Shown here piece by piece: positions 27,869 through 38,185 of a stretch of 64,000 nt of DNA. Source of the stretch: Amylibacter marinus (GTDB lineage: Bacteria > Pseudomonadota > Alphaproteobacteria > Rhodobacterales > Rhodobacteraceae); the NCBI RefSeq assembly GCF_030160015.1, contig NZ_BSNN01000002.1:434001-498000 (forward strand). Direction: 5' to 3'. The position numbers and the translations under genes were made by a program. Below the pieces are notes generated by a model that saw only the letters and a list, made by a program, of their open reading frames with translations, did not search any database and was not told the DNA's origin. The first letter of the stretch is position 1; every line of letters starts with the position of its first letter.

Positions 27869-28939
27869 CTAACTACGCTTTGAAATCGGCAGGCGAATAA
27901 CGAAGCTGGTGCCGTGAGAATTGCTGTTCACTTCGACTAACCCGCCGTGGCTGGTGACAATTTTAGACACCAAAGACAGGCCGAGACCTGATCCGTTTGC
28001 TTTACTGGAAACGAAGGGTTCAAATACTTCGGCGATCATGTTTTCGGGAATGCCACGCCCGTTATCGGAAATTTCTACCTGTAAGGGCAGTGTTTCCACC
28101 TTGTCGCCGGTGACCGAGAATTTCACGCCTGATTTGTAGGATGATTTAATGCGAATGCTTCCGCGCGATTTATCCACCGCCTCGCAGGCGTTTTTTATCA
28201 AGTTCTGAAAAACCTGTAACAATTGATCAGCATCTCCAGATGCGTCTGGTAACGATGGGTCGTACTCTTTTGTAAATTTAACATTTTCTCCGTAGCCGGC
28301 CTGAGCAGATCGGATGGCGCGATCAAGAATATCGTGAATATTAAAGGCCAAGCGTCGCGCTGGGCGGCTGTCGGAAAAATGCTCGAAGCGATCGACCAAT
28401 GTCCCAATGCGTTTACTTTCTTGAGCAATCATATCGGCCAGTTTTTCATCCTCGGCATCCGCATTCATGGCCAATAGCTGAGCCGCACCAGAAATACCCG
28501 CCAACGGATTTCGAATTTCATGGGCCAGCATCGAGGCCATTGCCGTAACCGAACGCGCGGCGGTGCGATGGGTGATCGAGCGGCTCATTTTCTGGGCAAC
28601 GCCCGTTGGTTGGATTATCAGCAGGATAATATTCTGGTCGAAATCAAGGAAATTCACCATCAAATCACAGGTCAGGGTCGCGCGCTCTGCGGTGCTGAGC
28701 TCTACCCCATATCGGGTGATGCTGCTGCGGTGTTTTTGCGCCTGATTGATGGTTTCCAGAACCACCGAGTTCTTGCCGTAATACTTGCCCAGCTCTTGAC
28801 CCATCATTTGCTTTTCTGAGGTCTGGATAATCTGTTCAGCAGCAGAATTTCCGCGCAGCACAGTTGCGTCTTCGGCGATGATGAAAACAGGGAATGGCAG
28901 CGTACCCCAGACCGCTTCGAAATTGATATCAACCATCAT
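27869..28939 (-). CDS. ntrB: Nitrogen sensor kinase NtrB
   Basis: 356 residues with an N-terminal PAS-like domain, the phosphorylated His in HEIRNPL, and a HATPase with NGRGIPE and GSGLGLSLVSKI. It phosphorylates NtrC when nitrogen is scarce and is controlled by PII proteins. No membrane segment is seen, as expected. Its start overlaps the dusB stop by four bases and ntrC follows after nine bases. Confidence 0.94.
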   Translation of the reverse strand: MMVDINFEAVWGTLPFPVFIIAEDATVLRGNSAAEQIIQTSEKQMMGQELGKYYGKNSVVLETINQAQKHRSSITRYGVELSTAERATLTCDLMVNFLDFDQNIILLIIQPTGVAQKMSRSITHRTAARSVTAMASMLAHEIRNPLAGISGAAQLLAMNADAEDEKLADMIAQESKRIGTLVDRFEHFSDSRPARRLAFNIHDILDRAIRSAQAGYGENVKFTKEYDPSLPDASGDADQLLQVFQNLIKNACEAVDKSRGSIRIKSSYKSGVKFSVTGDKVETLPLQVEISDNGRGIPENMIAEVFEPFVSSKANGSGLGLSLVSKIVTSHGGLVEVNSNSHGTSFVIRLPISKRS

Positions 28940-29916
28940 GCAACCTGTTCTTCGGTGGGAAGGTCCGCGATCATCTTCAAAACAGTGGCAGATGATTTTT
29001 CGGTTTGTAGCGCCCGACGCCGCCCCGCATCAGTGTTTAAAACATCCATATACCAACCAAGGTGTTTACGCGCCACACGATTGCCCAGATGATCGCCGTA
29101 GAAATCCAACAATGCAATGTAATGGCCTGTTATCATTTGAATAAATTCATTTCCAGTTGGAACCTTTGGCATCTCTGTACCGTATAGGTCAGCAGCAATT
29201 TGCGCCAGCAACCATGGACGCCCTTGTGCTCCGCGTCCCACCATTACTCCATCGGCGCCTGATTGCTCCAAGGCCCGTCGTGCGCTGGCGGCATCAACGA
29301 TATCTCCATTCGCAATTACGGGAATATTCACCGCCTCTTTTACGGCGCGAATAGCCCGCCAATCAGCCGACCCTTTGTAAAATTGACAGCGTGTGCGCCC
29401 ATGTATGGTCACCATCTGTACACCAGCGCTCTCTGCCGACTTTGCGATATCTGGCGCATTCAACGCCGCATCATCCCACCCAAGACGGGTTTTCAAGGTC
29501 ACGGGCACATCCACCGCATTCACCACCGCCTCTATCAACTCTAGCGCGAGATCAGGTGTTTTCATCAAAGCACTGCCAGAGGCACCGCTGGTTACACTTT
29601 TGGCTGGGCATCCCATGTTGATATCGATGATTTTTGCGCCATTGCCGGCACAGACCTTGGCCGCCTCGGACATCCAATAGGCCTCGCGCCCGGCGATCTG
29701 AACAACAGTATTCTCCGCATCAAATCCCAGCTCTGCGCGTGCTTGATACGAGGGGCGCTCTTGTACCATCTCTTGGCTAGCCACCATCTCTGAAACAACC
29801 AACCCTGCGCCAAAGGATGACACCAGATTGCGAAACGGCAAATCCGTGATTCCCGCAAGCGGTGAAAGCAAGACGGGCGGCGATATTGCCCTATTTCCAA
29901 CCATTAATTCGACCAT
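28936..29916 (-). CDS. dusB: tRNA-dihydrouridine synthase (NifR3 type)
   Basis: A 326-residue FMN TIM-barrel enzyme that reduces uridines in tRNA. It has DINMGCPAKSV with the catalytic Cys, the KTRLGWDD strand, HGRTRCQFYKG and the phosphate motif NGDIVDAASARR. In Rhodobacter it is the historic nifR3 gene in front of ntrB, as here. An alternative start at MVGNRAI (29904) is possible. A small palindrome GCCTA-TTTAG-TAGGC lies just upstream at 29917-29931. Confidence 0.95.
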   Translation of the reverse strand: MVELMVGNRAISPPVLLSPLAGITDLPFRNLVSSFGAGLVVSEMVASQEMVQERPSYQARAELGFDAENTVVQIAGREAYWMSEAAKVCAGNGAKIIDINMGCPAKSVTSGASGSALMKTPDLALELIEAVVNAVDVPVTLKTRLGWDDAALNAPDIAKSAESAGVQMVTIHGRTRCQFYKGSADWRAIRAVKEAVNIPVIANGDIVDAASARRALEQSGADGVMVGRGAQGRPWLLAQIAADLYGTEMPKVPTGNEFIQMITGHYIALLDFYGDHLGNRVARKHLGWYMDVLNTDAGRRRALQTEKSSATVLKMIADLPTEEQVA

Positions 29917-30028
29917 GCCTATTTAGTAGGCAGACAAGCCCATCGATGCAAGCGCATTTTCTAAATCGAGGTGGCAAAAATTAATATTTCCGCGTTGCTC
30001 TGCCTACCGAACACCGTATAACCGCCCC

Positions 30029-31174
30029 ATGACACAGATAACTGCCTTGATTGTTGCAGCTGGCCGCGGAACCCGGGCCGGTGGAGCGACCCCAAAACAA
30101 TACCGCCACCTTGCAGGGCAGAGCATCATTTCACGCAGCATTAATTGCCTTTTGGCGCATCCAGAAATCAGCAAGGTGAAATGCGTGATCAACCCGCTGG
30201 ATCGTGATTTATACGACAAAGCAACGGAAAACATTACAGATACACGCCTTGGTGCACCTATTGACGGGGGGGCAACGCGCTCTGAAACCGTGCGCCTTGG
30301 CCTCTCACATGTGGATACAGAGGTGGTTTTAATTCACGACGGCGCACGCCCATTACTGCCCCTTGACGCGCTAGAGCGCCTGATCACAGCCCAAAATCAT
30401 CACCGCGCGGCATTTCTGGCCCTGCCGGTAACGGATGCGCTTTGGCGCGTCAAAGACCAGGCAGCTGATGCTGCGATCACGCGCGACAATCTGTGGCGCG
30501 CCCAAACGCCACAGGCCTTCAGAACCGCAGATCTACGCAGCGCCTATCACCAAAACAACAGCGCAGCAGATGATGATGTGGCGATCATTCAGCGCGCAGG
30601 CCACAGCGCAGTGCCTATTTTAGGGGCAGAGCGGAATATCAAAATCACCCATCCAGAAGATTTTAGCCGCGCAGCAGCATTTATCGGAGACCGAATGGAT
30701 ATTAGAACCGGAATTGGGTATGATGTGCATGCCCTTGGGGAGGGAGATCACGTGATCCTAAATGGCATCTCAATCCCCCATTCACAGGCAATGATCGGGC
30801 ATTCAGATGCGGATGTGGCCATGCATGCGCTGACGGATGCGCTATTTGGTGCCTTGGCCGAGGGGGATATTGGCCAATGGTTCCCCCCAGCTGACCCACA
30901 GTGGAAGGGCGCCTCTTCTGATATTTTCCTACGCAAAGCCATAGAGCGCGTGCATGCGCGCGGATTCCACATTTCAAATATGGATTGCACGATCATCTGC
31001 GAGATGCCCAAAATCGGCCCCCATGCCACTGCTATGCGCGAGAACCTTGCAAAAATCACAGGGGTCGATCTTGAACGCATAAGCGTGAAGGCCACCACCA
31101 GTGAGAAACTAGGATTTACAGGCCGAGGCGAAGGGATCGCCGCACAGGCCACAACAACATTGGTGAAGATATGA
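30029..31174 (+). CDS. ispDF: Bifunctional IspD/IspF isoprenoid enzyme
   Basis: One 381-residue chain carries two steps of the MEP pathway. Residues about 1-225 are IspD (AGRGTRAGGATPKQY, the CTP site) and about 226-381 are IspF (GIGYDVHALGEG, with the zinc-binding DVH and HSDADVAMHALTDALFGA). The fusion is known in several alphaproteobacteria and saves a gene. The stop overlaps the pgpA start (ATGA). It starts 112 bases away from divergent dusB. Confidence 0.96.
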   Translation: MTQITALIVAAGRGTRAGGATPKQYRHLAGQSIISRSINCLLAHPEISKVKCVINPLDRDLYDKATENITDTRLGAPIDGGATRSETVRLGLSHVDTEVVLIHDGARPLLPLDALERLITAQNHHRAAFLALPVTDALWRVKDQAADAAITRDNLWRAQTPQAFRTADLRSAYHQNNSAADDDVAIIQRAGHSAVPILGAERNIKITHPEDFSRAAAFIGDRMDIRTGIGYDVHALGEGDHVILNGISIPHSQAMIGHSDADVAMHALTDALFGALAEGDIGQWFPPADPQWKGASSDIFLRKAIERVHARGFHISNMDCTIICEMPKIGPHATAMRENLAKITGVDLERISVKATTSEKLGFTGRGEGIAAQATTTLVKI

Positions 31175-31653
31175 CAAAACTAATAGCAACATGGTTTTAT
31201 GCAGGCCTCATTCGTCCCGCCCCGGGCACGTGGGGTTCGCTTGCCGCCCTGCCCTTTGCGTGGGCAATGCTGTGGTTTGGGTTTGGGGTCTGGTGTTTGC
31301 TCTTGGCGAGCGCGCTGATCTTCTTATTAGGATGGTGGGCCACCTATGAGGAAACCAAGGGCAAGGCGGATCATGACCCCAGCGAGATCGTAATAGACGA
31401 GGTTGTCGGGCAATGGCTGGCCCTAATCCCCGTATTTGCGGGTGTGCACCTAGGAATGTCACTTTGGTTCAGCTTTGCACTGGGTTTCGGGCTGTTTCGT
31501 CTGTTTGACATTACCAAACCCTTTCCCGTTAGCTGGGCCGATCGAATGGATACTGCCCTTGGGGTGATGTTGGATGATGTGATTGCGGGCATTATGGCGG
31601 CCCTGTGCCTGTGGGGTGCGGGATTGGTTCTGGTCGGCATCCTAGGTTCTTGA
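31171..31653 (+). CDS. pgpA: Phosphatidylglycerophosphatase A, copy 1
   Basis: 160 residues of the PgpA family, which turns phosphatidylglycerol phosphate into phosphatidylglycerol. Motifs are PGTWGSLAALPFA, the acidic block VIDEVVGQW, GFGLFRLFDITKPFP and MLDDVIAG. Several hydrophobic helices anchor it in the inner membrane. It overlaps ispDF by four bases and is followed by a second, divergent copy 51 bases away. Confidence 0.9.
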   Translation: MTKLIATWFYAGLIRPAPGTWGSLAALPFAWAMLWFGFGVWCLLLASALIFLLGWWATYEETKGKADHDPSEIVIDEVVGQWLALIPVFAGVHLGMSLWFSFALGFGLFRLFDITKPFPVSWADRMDTALGVMLDDVIAGIMAALCLWGAGLVLVGILGS

Positions 31654-31704
31654 CTGGCCATCGATCTCTGCCATATTCACCATCATAATTAAGTGAGGTT
31701 GGGT

Positions 31705-32235
31705 ATGACGAAATTTATTGCAACGTGGTTTTACATAGGGTTGCTGCCAAAAATGCCGGGGACGTGGGGGGCAATTGCAGCCCTGCCCTTTGCCTTTGTT
31801 ATGTTGTGGCTTGGTTTTGGCTGGATTGATCTGTTAATCGTTACGGCCTTGGTGTTTGGCGCTGGTGTCTGGGCCATTGGGCGTGAAACCGTTGGGGTAA
31901 AGGATCCTGATCGCCCGATCTATGTGATTGACGAGGTTGCGGGCATGTGGATCGCCCTTTTGCCGATATTCTGGTTGAATTCCTCTGGAATGAGTTTCGC
32001 CACCACCCTTGAATCCGGATCGCAATGGGCAGGCATTTACCCATTACAAATATCCGTCGCATTGGGCCTGTTTCGGTTTTTTGATGTATTCAAACCATGG
32101 CCTTTGACACTGATCCAGCAACGTCCAACGGCCCTTGGGGTGATGATCGATGATTTCTTGGCAGGGGTTGTTACCGCGGCAACTCTTTTTGCGATGAATT
32201 TTGCGCTGTTTTATCTAGGTTTGAGCATTAGCTGA
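31705..32235 (+). CDS. PgpA-family protein, copy 2
   Basis: The 176-residue product is clearly paralogous to the preceding gene: both open with MTK-IATWFY-GL and share PGTWG, VIDEV-G-W, FRFFDVFKPWP and MIDDFLAG. It carries an extra stretch of about 17 residues after the VIDEVAGMW block (roughly residues 88-105). The catalytic acidic residues look kept, so it may be an active enzyme of altered specificity. ATG 31705 is preferred over GTG 31693 because the alignment to copy 1 starts there. Confidence 0.78.
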   Translation: MTKFIATWFYIGLLPKMPGTWGAIAALPFAFVMLWLGFGWIDLLIVTALVFGAGVWAIGRETVGVKDPDRPIYVIDEVAGMWIALLPIFWLNSSGMSFATTLESGSQWAGIYPLQISVALGLFRFFDVFKPWPLTLIQQRPTALGVMIDDFLAGVVTAATLFAMNFALFYLGLSIS

Positions 32236-32717
32236 TGATGGATTTAACGCCCGAAGAGCTGTTAGAAGCTGCGCGCGGCGCGGGCATACGCATTGCCACC
32301 GCCGAGAGCTGTACCGGAGGTATGATCAGCGCCGCGCTGACAGATATTGCTGGCTCATCCGATGTATTTGACGCGGGTTTTGTTACCTATTCAAATGACG
32401 CTAAGCACAGAATGCTGGGCGTATCTACCAAGACCCTTGGCCACTATGGCGCGGTATCCGAACAGGTTGCACAGCAAATGGCGATGGGCGCATTAACAAA
32501 ATCCAATGCCACTATCGCTGTATCCGTCACAGGGATCGCAGGCCCTGGCGGATCTGAGCACAAGCCCGAAGGCCGCGTCTGTTTTGGGCTGGCCCAGATC
32601 AGCAAGCCCGTAATCAGCGAGACCGTAGAATTCGGTGCTTTGGGGCGCGCAGGCGTGCGCAGAGCAACGATGACCCATGCTCTAGGGCTGTTGGCATCCG
32701 CGATTTCAGCGGAATGA
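32235..32717 (+). CDS. pncC: PncC-type CinA C-terminal domain protein
   Basis: 160 residues covering only the CinA C-terminal nicotinamide mononucleotide deamidase module: TAESCTGGMISAALTDIAGSS, VSEQVAQQMA and SVTGIAGPGGSEHKPEGRVCFG. It returns NMN to the NAD recycling route as nicotinic acid mononucleotide. The N-terminal MoeA-like domain of long CinA is missing, as in many alphaproteobacteria. Its ATG shares bases with the stop of the second pgpA (TGATG). Confidence 0.9.
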   Translation: MMDLTPEELLEAARGAGIRIATAESCTGGMISAALTDIAGSSDVFDAGFVTYSNDAKHRMLGVSTKTLGHYGAVSEQVAQQMAMGALTKSNATIAVSVTGIAGPGGSEHKPEGRVCFGLAQISKPVISETVEFGALGRAGVRRATMTHALGLLASAISAE

Positions 32718-32877
32718 AAATTTGCAGACCGCATAGTAATTAGTCAAAAAAGCGATATTCGCCTATTTTTTCACCAAAAGATTACATCTGCTCATAAAAT
32801 ACACAGCAATTTTCAGGTATGCCCTTTTCCTACTCAATAAATATCGCGCATTTTGTCGAAAAAAAGAGGGATTTCCT
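32718..32877. other. 160-base gap upstream of amtB
   Basis: AT-rich stretch. GCGATATTCGC (32752-32762) is a short perfect palindrome, followed after three bases by TTTTTT, and could be a weak cinA terminator or a binding site. No glnK gene and no clear -24/-12 sigma-54 promoter can be seen. The amtB ribosome site is the purine run GAAAAAAAGAGGGA. Confidence 0.4.
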
Positions 32878-34055
<1,178 letters not shown>

Positions 34056-34059
<4 letters not shown>

Positions 34060-35120
34060 GCCAAAAGATCATCCGCTTGGGTGATCAAATCTTCAAACAC
34101 CTTGGTGACAGAGCGCGTTTCTGTCACCAAGCCCACCCCCTGGCCGGCCCATAGGGAAACAGCATCCCCACGCCCCTGATTTGCAGAGACCGCGCGCAGT
34201 GGCCCCGTAACAGGGTTCATTAATGGAAACGCCGCCATATCATCTACATCCGCCATATCCCGCGCGAATTGATTGACAATAGTGCGTGCACGGCGCCCAG
34301 AAAAGCCTTTGGAATACACGGTGTCATCGCCGCTGGCCGTTAAAATACTTTGCTTGTGTACATCGGGGCTGGCGCATTCTGAACAGGGTAGAAAGGCTGT
34401 ACCGATCTGAACCCCCGAGGCCCCTAGCATCATCGCCGCTGCAATGCCGCGCCCATCGGCAATACCACCCGCCGCAATAATCGGCACATCCACCGCATCC
34501 ACCATACGCGGAACCAAGGCCATGGTGCCCGCCACCTCTGCGATACCACGTTCGATGAACCACCCGCTATGGCCGCCGGCCTCGGCGCCTTGGGCGATGA
34601 TGGCATCCGCGCCGCGCTGCTCTAACCACTGTGCCTCTTTTACTGATGTGGCCGAGGACAAGATGATGATACCCGCGGCCTTCAGGCGTTCGACCAAGTG
34701 GCTCTCCGGCAATCCGAAATGAAAACTGACGACATGCGGACGTAATTCAACCAGCATATCACAAGTCTGATCATCAAAGGATGGCTTGGCGATATGGGGT
34801 TTTATCTCGGGCCCCGCATCTAGGTTTTGGTACCAGCGCGTGATCACAGCCTGTGCTTCTGGCCCCATATCAAAGGGTTCGATAGGATTCTGATGCACAA
34901 AGAAATTGGCATTAAAGGGGCCCGCACCCGCATCAACCATCTGCGCGATATCTCTGCGTGCCGCATCCACCCCTTGTAGTGCAGTGCCCAGCGAACCAAG
35001 CCCCCCAGCGCGGGTCGCGGCCAATGCCATTGCAGGTGTGCTGGCGCCTGCCATAGGGGCCTGAATGATCGGGTATTCAATATTCAACAACTGGCTTAGG
35101 CGGGTGGTATTCCAAGGCAT
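34056..35120 (-). CDS. Nitronate monooxygenase family flavoenzyme
   Basis: 354 residues from ATG 35120, which is preceded by CGGAGATAACC. It is an FMN TIM barrel of the nitronate monooxygenase / 2-nitropropane dioxygenase family, with YPIIQAPMAGASTP at the N-terminus, AQGAEAGGHSGWF and IAAGGIADGRGIAAAMMLGA as the phosphate site. Such enzymes detoxify propionate-3-nitronate and related alkyl nitronates. An extended frame to 35234 has no family similarity. The neighbouring gene upstream (ratA-like) lies 28 bases away on the same strand. Confidence 0.86.
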
Positions 35121-35148
35121 GGTTATCTCCGTGTGGTTTAGGAGGAAT

Positions 35149-35604
35149 TTAGGACTTACCTTCACCATAGAGCTCTGCGGCACGGGTTTCAAATGCGCTG
35201 ACAATACGCTGCATCGCCTCATTAAAGACAACACCTATCAAACCCTGTAGGATCTTTGACTTGAACTCAAAATCCACATGAAAATCGACTTCGCACCCGC
35301 CGTCAATATCGCTAAATTTCCAGTGATTGTTCAAATAGCGAAACGGCCCATCCAAGTATTCCACATCAATGGTTTGATCCATGGGGTGCAGGGTGACGCG
35401 TGATCCAAAACGCTCGCGGAAAACCTTGAATGCGATGACCAAATCCGCATCAAGGATTGTGCTATCGCCCTGATGGCGCTGCCCGCGCATCCGCGCCGCA
35501 GCACACCATGGCAAAAAATCAGGATATGAGCGAACATCAGCAATCAGATCAAACATCTGTTGCGCGCTATAGGGCATGTTTCTAATTTCGCTATGTGTCG
35601 GCAT
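35149..35604 (-). CDS. RatA/COQ10-type START-fold protein
   Basis: 151 residues of the polyketide-cyclase/COQ10 group: YSAQQMFDLIADVRSYPDFLPWC at the N-terminus and a late DVEYLDGPFRYLNNHWKF. The family comprises bacterial RatA and mitochondrial COQ10, which binds ubiquinone for respiration. The toxin claim for RatA is contested, and in alphaproteobacteria a quinone role is more likely, an inference. It is close to the nitronate monooxygenase gene; lipA, its usual neighbour elsewhere, is 4 kb away. Confidence 0.82.
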   Translation of the reverse strand: MPTHSEIRNMPYSAQQMFDLIADVRSYPDFLPWCAAARMRGQRHQGDSTILDADLVIAFKVFRERFGSRVTLHPMDQTIDVEYLDGPFRYLNNHWKFSDIDGGCEVDFHVDFEFKSKILQGLIGVVFNEAMQRIVSAFETRAAELYGEGKS

Positions 35605-35675
35605 GTGGGCCTATCTATCAAATCCTACCCAAAGGTCACGCCCCATCTTGCCGCATCTGGATATTTTGTTAGGGT

Positions 35676-36218
35676 ATGCCCATGGATCACAATAGTTATA
35701 TCGTAGAGCCGATGATTTCGGCCAAATCAATTGCCGCCAGATGCGAAAGTTTGGCCGCGGAGATTTCGGAGTATTTTAAAGATAGTGAACAGCTGATTGT
35801 TGTGGGGTTGTTGCGCGGCTCATTTGTCTTTATTGCCGATTTGGCCCGCGAACTTGATCTGCCTGTCGAGGTCGATTTCCTAGAAACCTCGTCTTATGGC
35901 GATGGTATGGAAAGCACACGCGAGGTTCGCATCCTAAAAGACCTGCGCGGTGAAATCGCAGGGCGTGATGTTTTGGTGATCGAGGATATCGTCGATACTG
36001 GCCATACCCTGCATCACGTGATGAACCTGCTGAAATCCCGAGAGCCCGCGCGCCTAAAGGTCTGTGCATTACTGGATAAACCTTCGCGACGCGAGGTGGA
36101 TATCTGTGCCGATTGGACGGGCTTTGAAATTCCTGATGAATTTGTAGTGGGATATGGCATTGATTACGGCCAGCGCAACCGCAACCTAGATCATATTGGC
36201 AAGGTTGTTTTCACATGA
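35676..36218 (+). CDS. hpt: Hypoxanthine phosphoribosyltransferase
   Basis: 180 residues converting hypoxanthine (or guanine) and PRPP into IMP (or GMP) in purine salvage. The PRPP loop is [12 protein letters not shown], and [11 protein letters not shown] and [10 protein letters not shown] are the other family blocks. ATG 35676 or 35682 are both usable. The last bases overlap the following small membrane protein gene by four bases (ATGA). Confidence 0.93.
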   Translation: MPMDHNSYIVEPMISAKSIAARCESLAAEISEYFKDSEQLIVVGLLRGSFVFIADLARELDLPVEVDFLETSSYGDGMESTREVRILKDLRGEIAGRDVLVIEDIVDTGHTLHHVMNLLKSREPARLKVCALLDKPSRREVDICADWTGFEIPDEFVVGYGIDYGQRNRNLDHIGKVVFT

Positions 36219-36400
36219 ATCTGATGTGGTTGATGCGGATGAAACGCTGGGTGCAAAATCCGCCTTCCAAATCCAAAAAACGCCTAATAATCGGTGTAGT
36301 CCTGATCTGCGCCATACTTGTGGCAATAGAGAAAATACTCGGATGGCCCGAGATATTAACCCTCGATTCAAACGGATTTCGCAGAATACCCCGATTATAG
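36215..36400 (+). CDS. Small single-helix membrane protein
   Basis: The 61-residue protein has a basic N-terminus (about 23 residues with KRW and KSKKR), one membrane helix ([14 protein letters not shown]) and a short tail with GWPEILTL. It is coupled to hpt by an ATGA overlap. I recall short proteins of this shape after hpt in Rhodobacterales, but cannot name a function. A terminator starts within its last codons, and its stop codon sits in the hairpin loop. Confidence 0.62.
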   Translation: MNLMWLMRMKRWVQNPPSKSKKRLIIGVVLICAILVAIEKILGWPEILTLDSNGFRRIPRL

Positions 36401-36411
36401 CGGGTATTTTT
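36385..36411 (+). terminator. Rho-independent terminator after hpt operon
   Basis: AATACCC (36385-36391) pairs with GGGTATT (36402-36408) around a 10-base loop, then a T run (36407-36411, the last stem bases shared). The stop codon of the small membrane protein lies within the loop. Confidence 0.65.
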
Positions 36412-36547
36412 GCCTTTTTTCCCAGTTAGCCCTTGATCAAAGGCCCTGAATGCTAGATGGGGCATGTTTCATAGACCTAGCGCTGATTAGCTTGACCCTT
36501 GGGCCACTGCACTAAAACGCGCACAACCCCACAGAAAGCTCTACATC

Positions 36548-38128
36548 ATGCTAACAGGCACAGTAATTTGGTATAATCCCGTCAAAGGCATTGGGTTCAT
36601 CAACCCAGACCAAGGCGGCGATGATGCCTTTATCCACATGAAATACCTAAAAGAGACCGGCCTTAAACAGGTAAAGGAAGGCGATCGCCTAACCTATGAA
36701 ATGCGCGAGGATCCTAAAACTGGGAAAAGCGCTGCCGCAAATATGACCGTGTTGAAGGCCGGCGATGCGGCCCTATTAACCGGTGGCAAGCCCAAGATTA
36801 AATCCAAAGCTGAAAAACCTGCCAAACGCCCAGAAAAACCAAAGTCTGATGCTTCTGCGTTTGGCAAACTGGGATTAGACCCAGAGATCGTTAAGGCGCT
36901 GGGCTTTATGGGCTATAGTGACCCGACCCCTATTCAACAGCAAGCGATCCCGCATGTTCTGAATGGCAAGGATCTGGTTGGCCTTGCTCAAACCGGCACA
37001 GGGAAAACCGCGGCCTTTACCCTGCCGCTTATCCAGCAATTGTTGCTAAAGCCAGAAGCGCTGAAAAAACGCTCTGCGCGGGCCTTGATCCTATCACCGA
37101 CCCGCGAGTTGGCCATGCAAATCCATGACGCCCTGCGCGATTACGGCAAGCGTCTACCATTGAATTTCACCCATGCCATCGGTGGCGCCCCCATTCGCCG
37201 CCAAATGCGCGACCTTGAAAAGGGTGTTGATATTCTCGTAGCTACACCTGGTCGTTTGGAGGATTTGGTTGCCCAAAAGGGTTTGCGCCTTGATGAAACC
37301 AAGTTCTTGGTGTTGGACGAAGCGGATCAGATGCTGGACATCGGGTTCCTGCCCGCCGTGAAACGCATCATCACCCAGATCAGCAAGGAACGCCAAACAT
37401 TGCTGTTCTCGGCCACCATGTCCAAGGAAATTCACAAGCTGACAGAGCAATACCTGACCGATCCGGCTCAGGTCTCGGTGACCCCTGAAAACTCTACGGT
37501 GGATAAAATCGAGCAAAGCTTGATGCATTTGACCAAACAGAACAAAGGTCTGGCCCTTGAGCGCATTGTAAAGGCCAACCCCAAAAAGCGCATTATCGTC
37601 TTTTCACGTACAAAACATGGATCCGACAAAATGGTGAAATGGTTGGGCACCCAGGACATCAAGGCCGATGCTATCCACGGCAATAAATCCCAAGGTCAGC
37701 GGCAACGTGCATTGGACGATTTTAAAAAAGGTAAAACCTATGTTCTGATTGCCACGGATATTGCTGCGCGCGGCATCGACATTCCGGGAATCGAGCTGGT
37801 TATCAACTATGACCTGCCCAATGTACCAGAAGCCTATGTTCACCGTATCGGCCGTACCGCACGCGCCGGTGCCGAGGGGCGCGCAATTGCATTTTGTGCA
37901 CCAGATGAACACAAGCAACTGTGGGATATCGAAAAATTGATTGATGGCGATATCCCGATTGCACATATGGATGGATTGACCGAAGAGATGATCCCCACAT
38001 TTGAAAAACCAGCACCACGGCGCCGTGGTGGGCGCAGCAACCCCAAGCGCGGCTCTGGCCCGCGCATGGGTGGCCCAAAGGGTGGCGCTAAGAAAAAAGG
38101 TGGCAACCGCCCCCCAAGACGCAAGTAA
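36548..38128 (+). CDS. DEAD-box RNA helicase fused to cold-shock domain
   Basis: 526 residues. Residues 1-70 are a cold-shock domain (TVIWYNPVKGIGFINPD and DAFIHMKYL as RNP1 and RNP2 equivalents). A lysine/proline linker (about 75-105) leads to an RhlE-like helicase: Q motif PTPIQQQAIPHV, AQTGTGKT, PTRELAMQI, DEAD, SAT and HRIGRTARAG. The C-terminal tail is basic and glycine-rich (RRRGGRSNPKRGS). It would unwind RNA structures with an extra RNA-binding domain, plausibly in the cold. No other gene shares the transcript visibly. Confidence 0.92.
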   Translation: MLTGTVIWYNPVKGIGFINPDQGGDDAFIHMKYLKETGLKQVKEGDRLTYEMREDPKTGKSAAANMTVLKAGDAALLTGGKPKIKSKAEKPAKRPEKPKSDASAFGKLGLDPEIVKALGFMGYSDPTPIQQQAIPHVLNGKDLVGLAQTGTGKTAAFTLPLIQQLLLKPEALKKRSARALILSPTRELAMQIHDALRDYGKRLPLNFTHAIGGAPIRRQMRDLEKGVDILVATPGRLEDLVAQKGLRLDETKFLVLDEADQMLDIGFLPAVKRIITQISKERQTLLFSATMSKEIHKLTEQYLTDPAQVSVTPENSTVDKIEQSLMHLTKQNKGLALERIVKANPKKRIIVFSRTKHGSDKMVKWLGTQDIKADAIHGNKSQGQRQRALDDFKKGKTYVLIATDIAARGIDIPGIELVINYDLPNVPEAYVHRIGRTARAGAEGRAIAFCAPDEHKQLWDIEKLIDGDIPIAHMDGLTEEMIPTFEKPAPRRRGGRSNPKRGSGPRMGGPKGGAKKKGGNRPPRRK

Positions 38129-38156
38129 CGGGCTGTACAGCATCGCAAGTATTGAT

Positions 38157-38185
38157 AGGGTCTCTGTGTAATACACGGGGACCCT
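38157..38185 (+). promoter_or_regulatory. Hairpin covering the ycaQ ribosome site
   Basis: AGGGTCTCTGTGTA (38157-38170) pairs with TACACGGGGACCCT (38172-38185) over 14 positions with two G.U pairs and essentially no loop, so in practice about 12 pairs. The hairpin ends right before the ATG at 38186 and hides the purine run CGGGGA that could serve as ribosome site. It may repress translation, or it may be a transcription stop without a T run. Confidence 0.5.

Noticed and set aside
29917-29931. Palindrome GCCTA-TTTAG-TAGGC upstream of dusB
   Set aside because: Short and unsupported; could be an operator but nothing else in the gap confirms it.
32718-32877. Sigma-54 promoter upstream of amtB
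   Set aside because: No TGGCAC-N5-TTGC-like pair is visible, which also fits the NtrC lacking the sigma-54 contact loop.
37604-38176. A 190-codon open frame on the minus strand across the helicase gene
   Set aside because: It is the shadow of the strongly supported helicase frame and shows no known domain.
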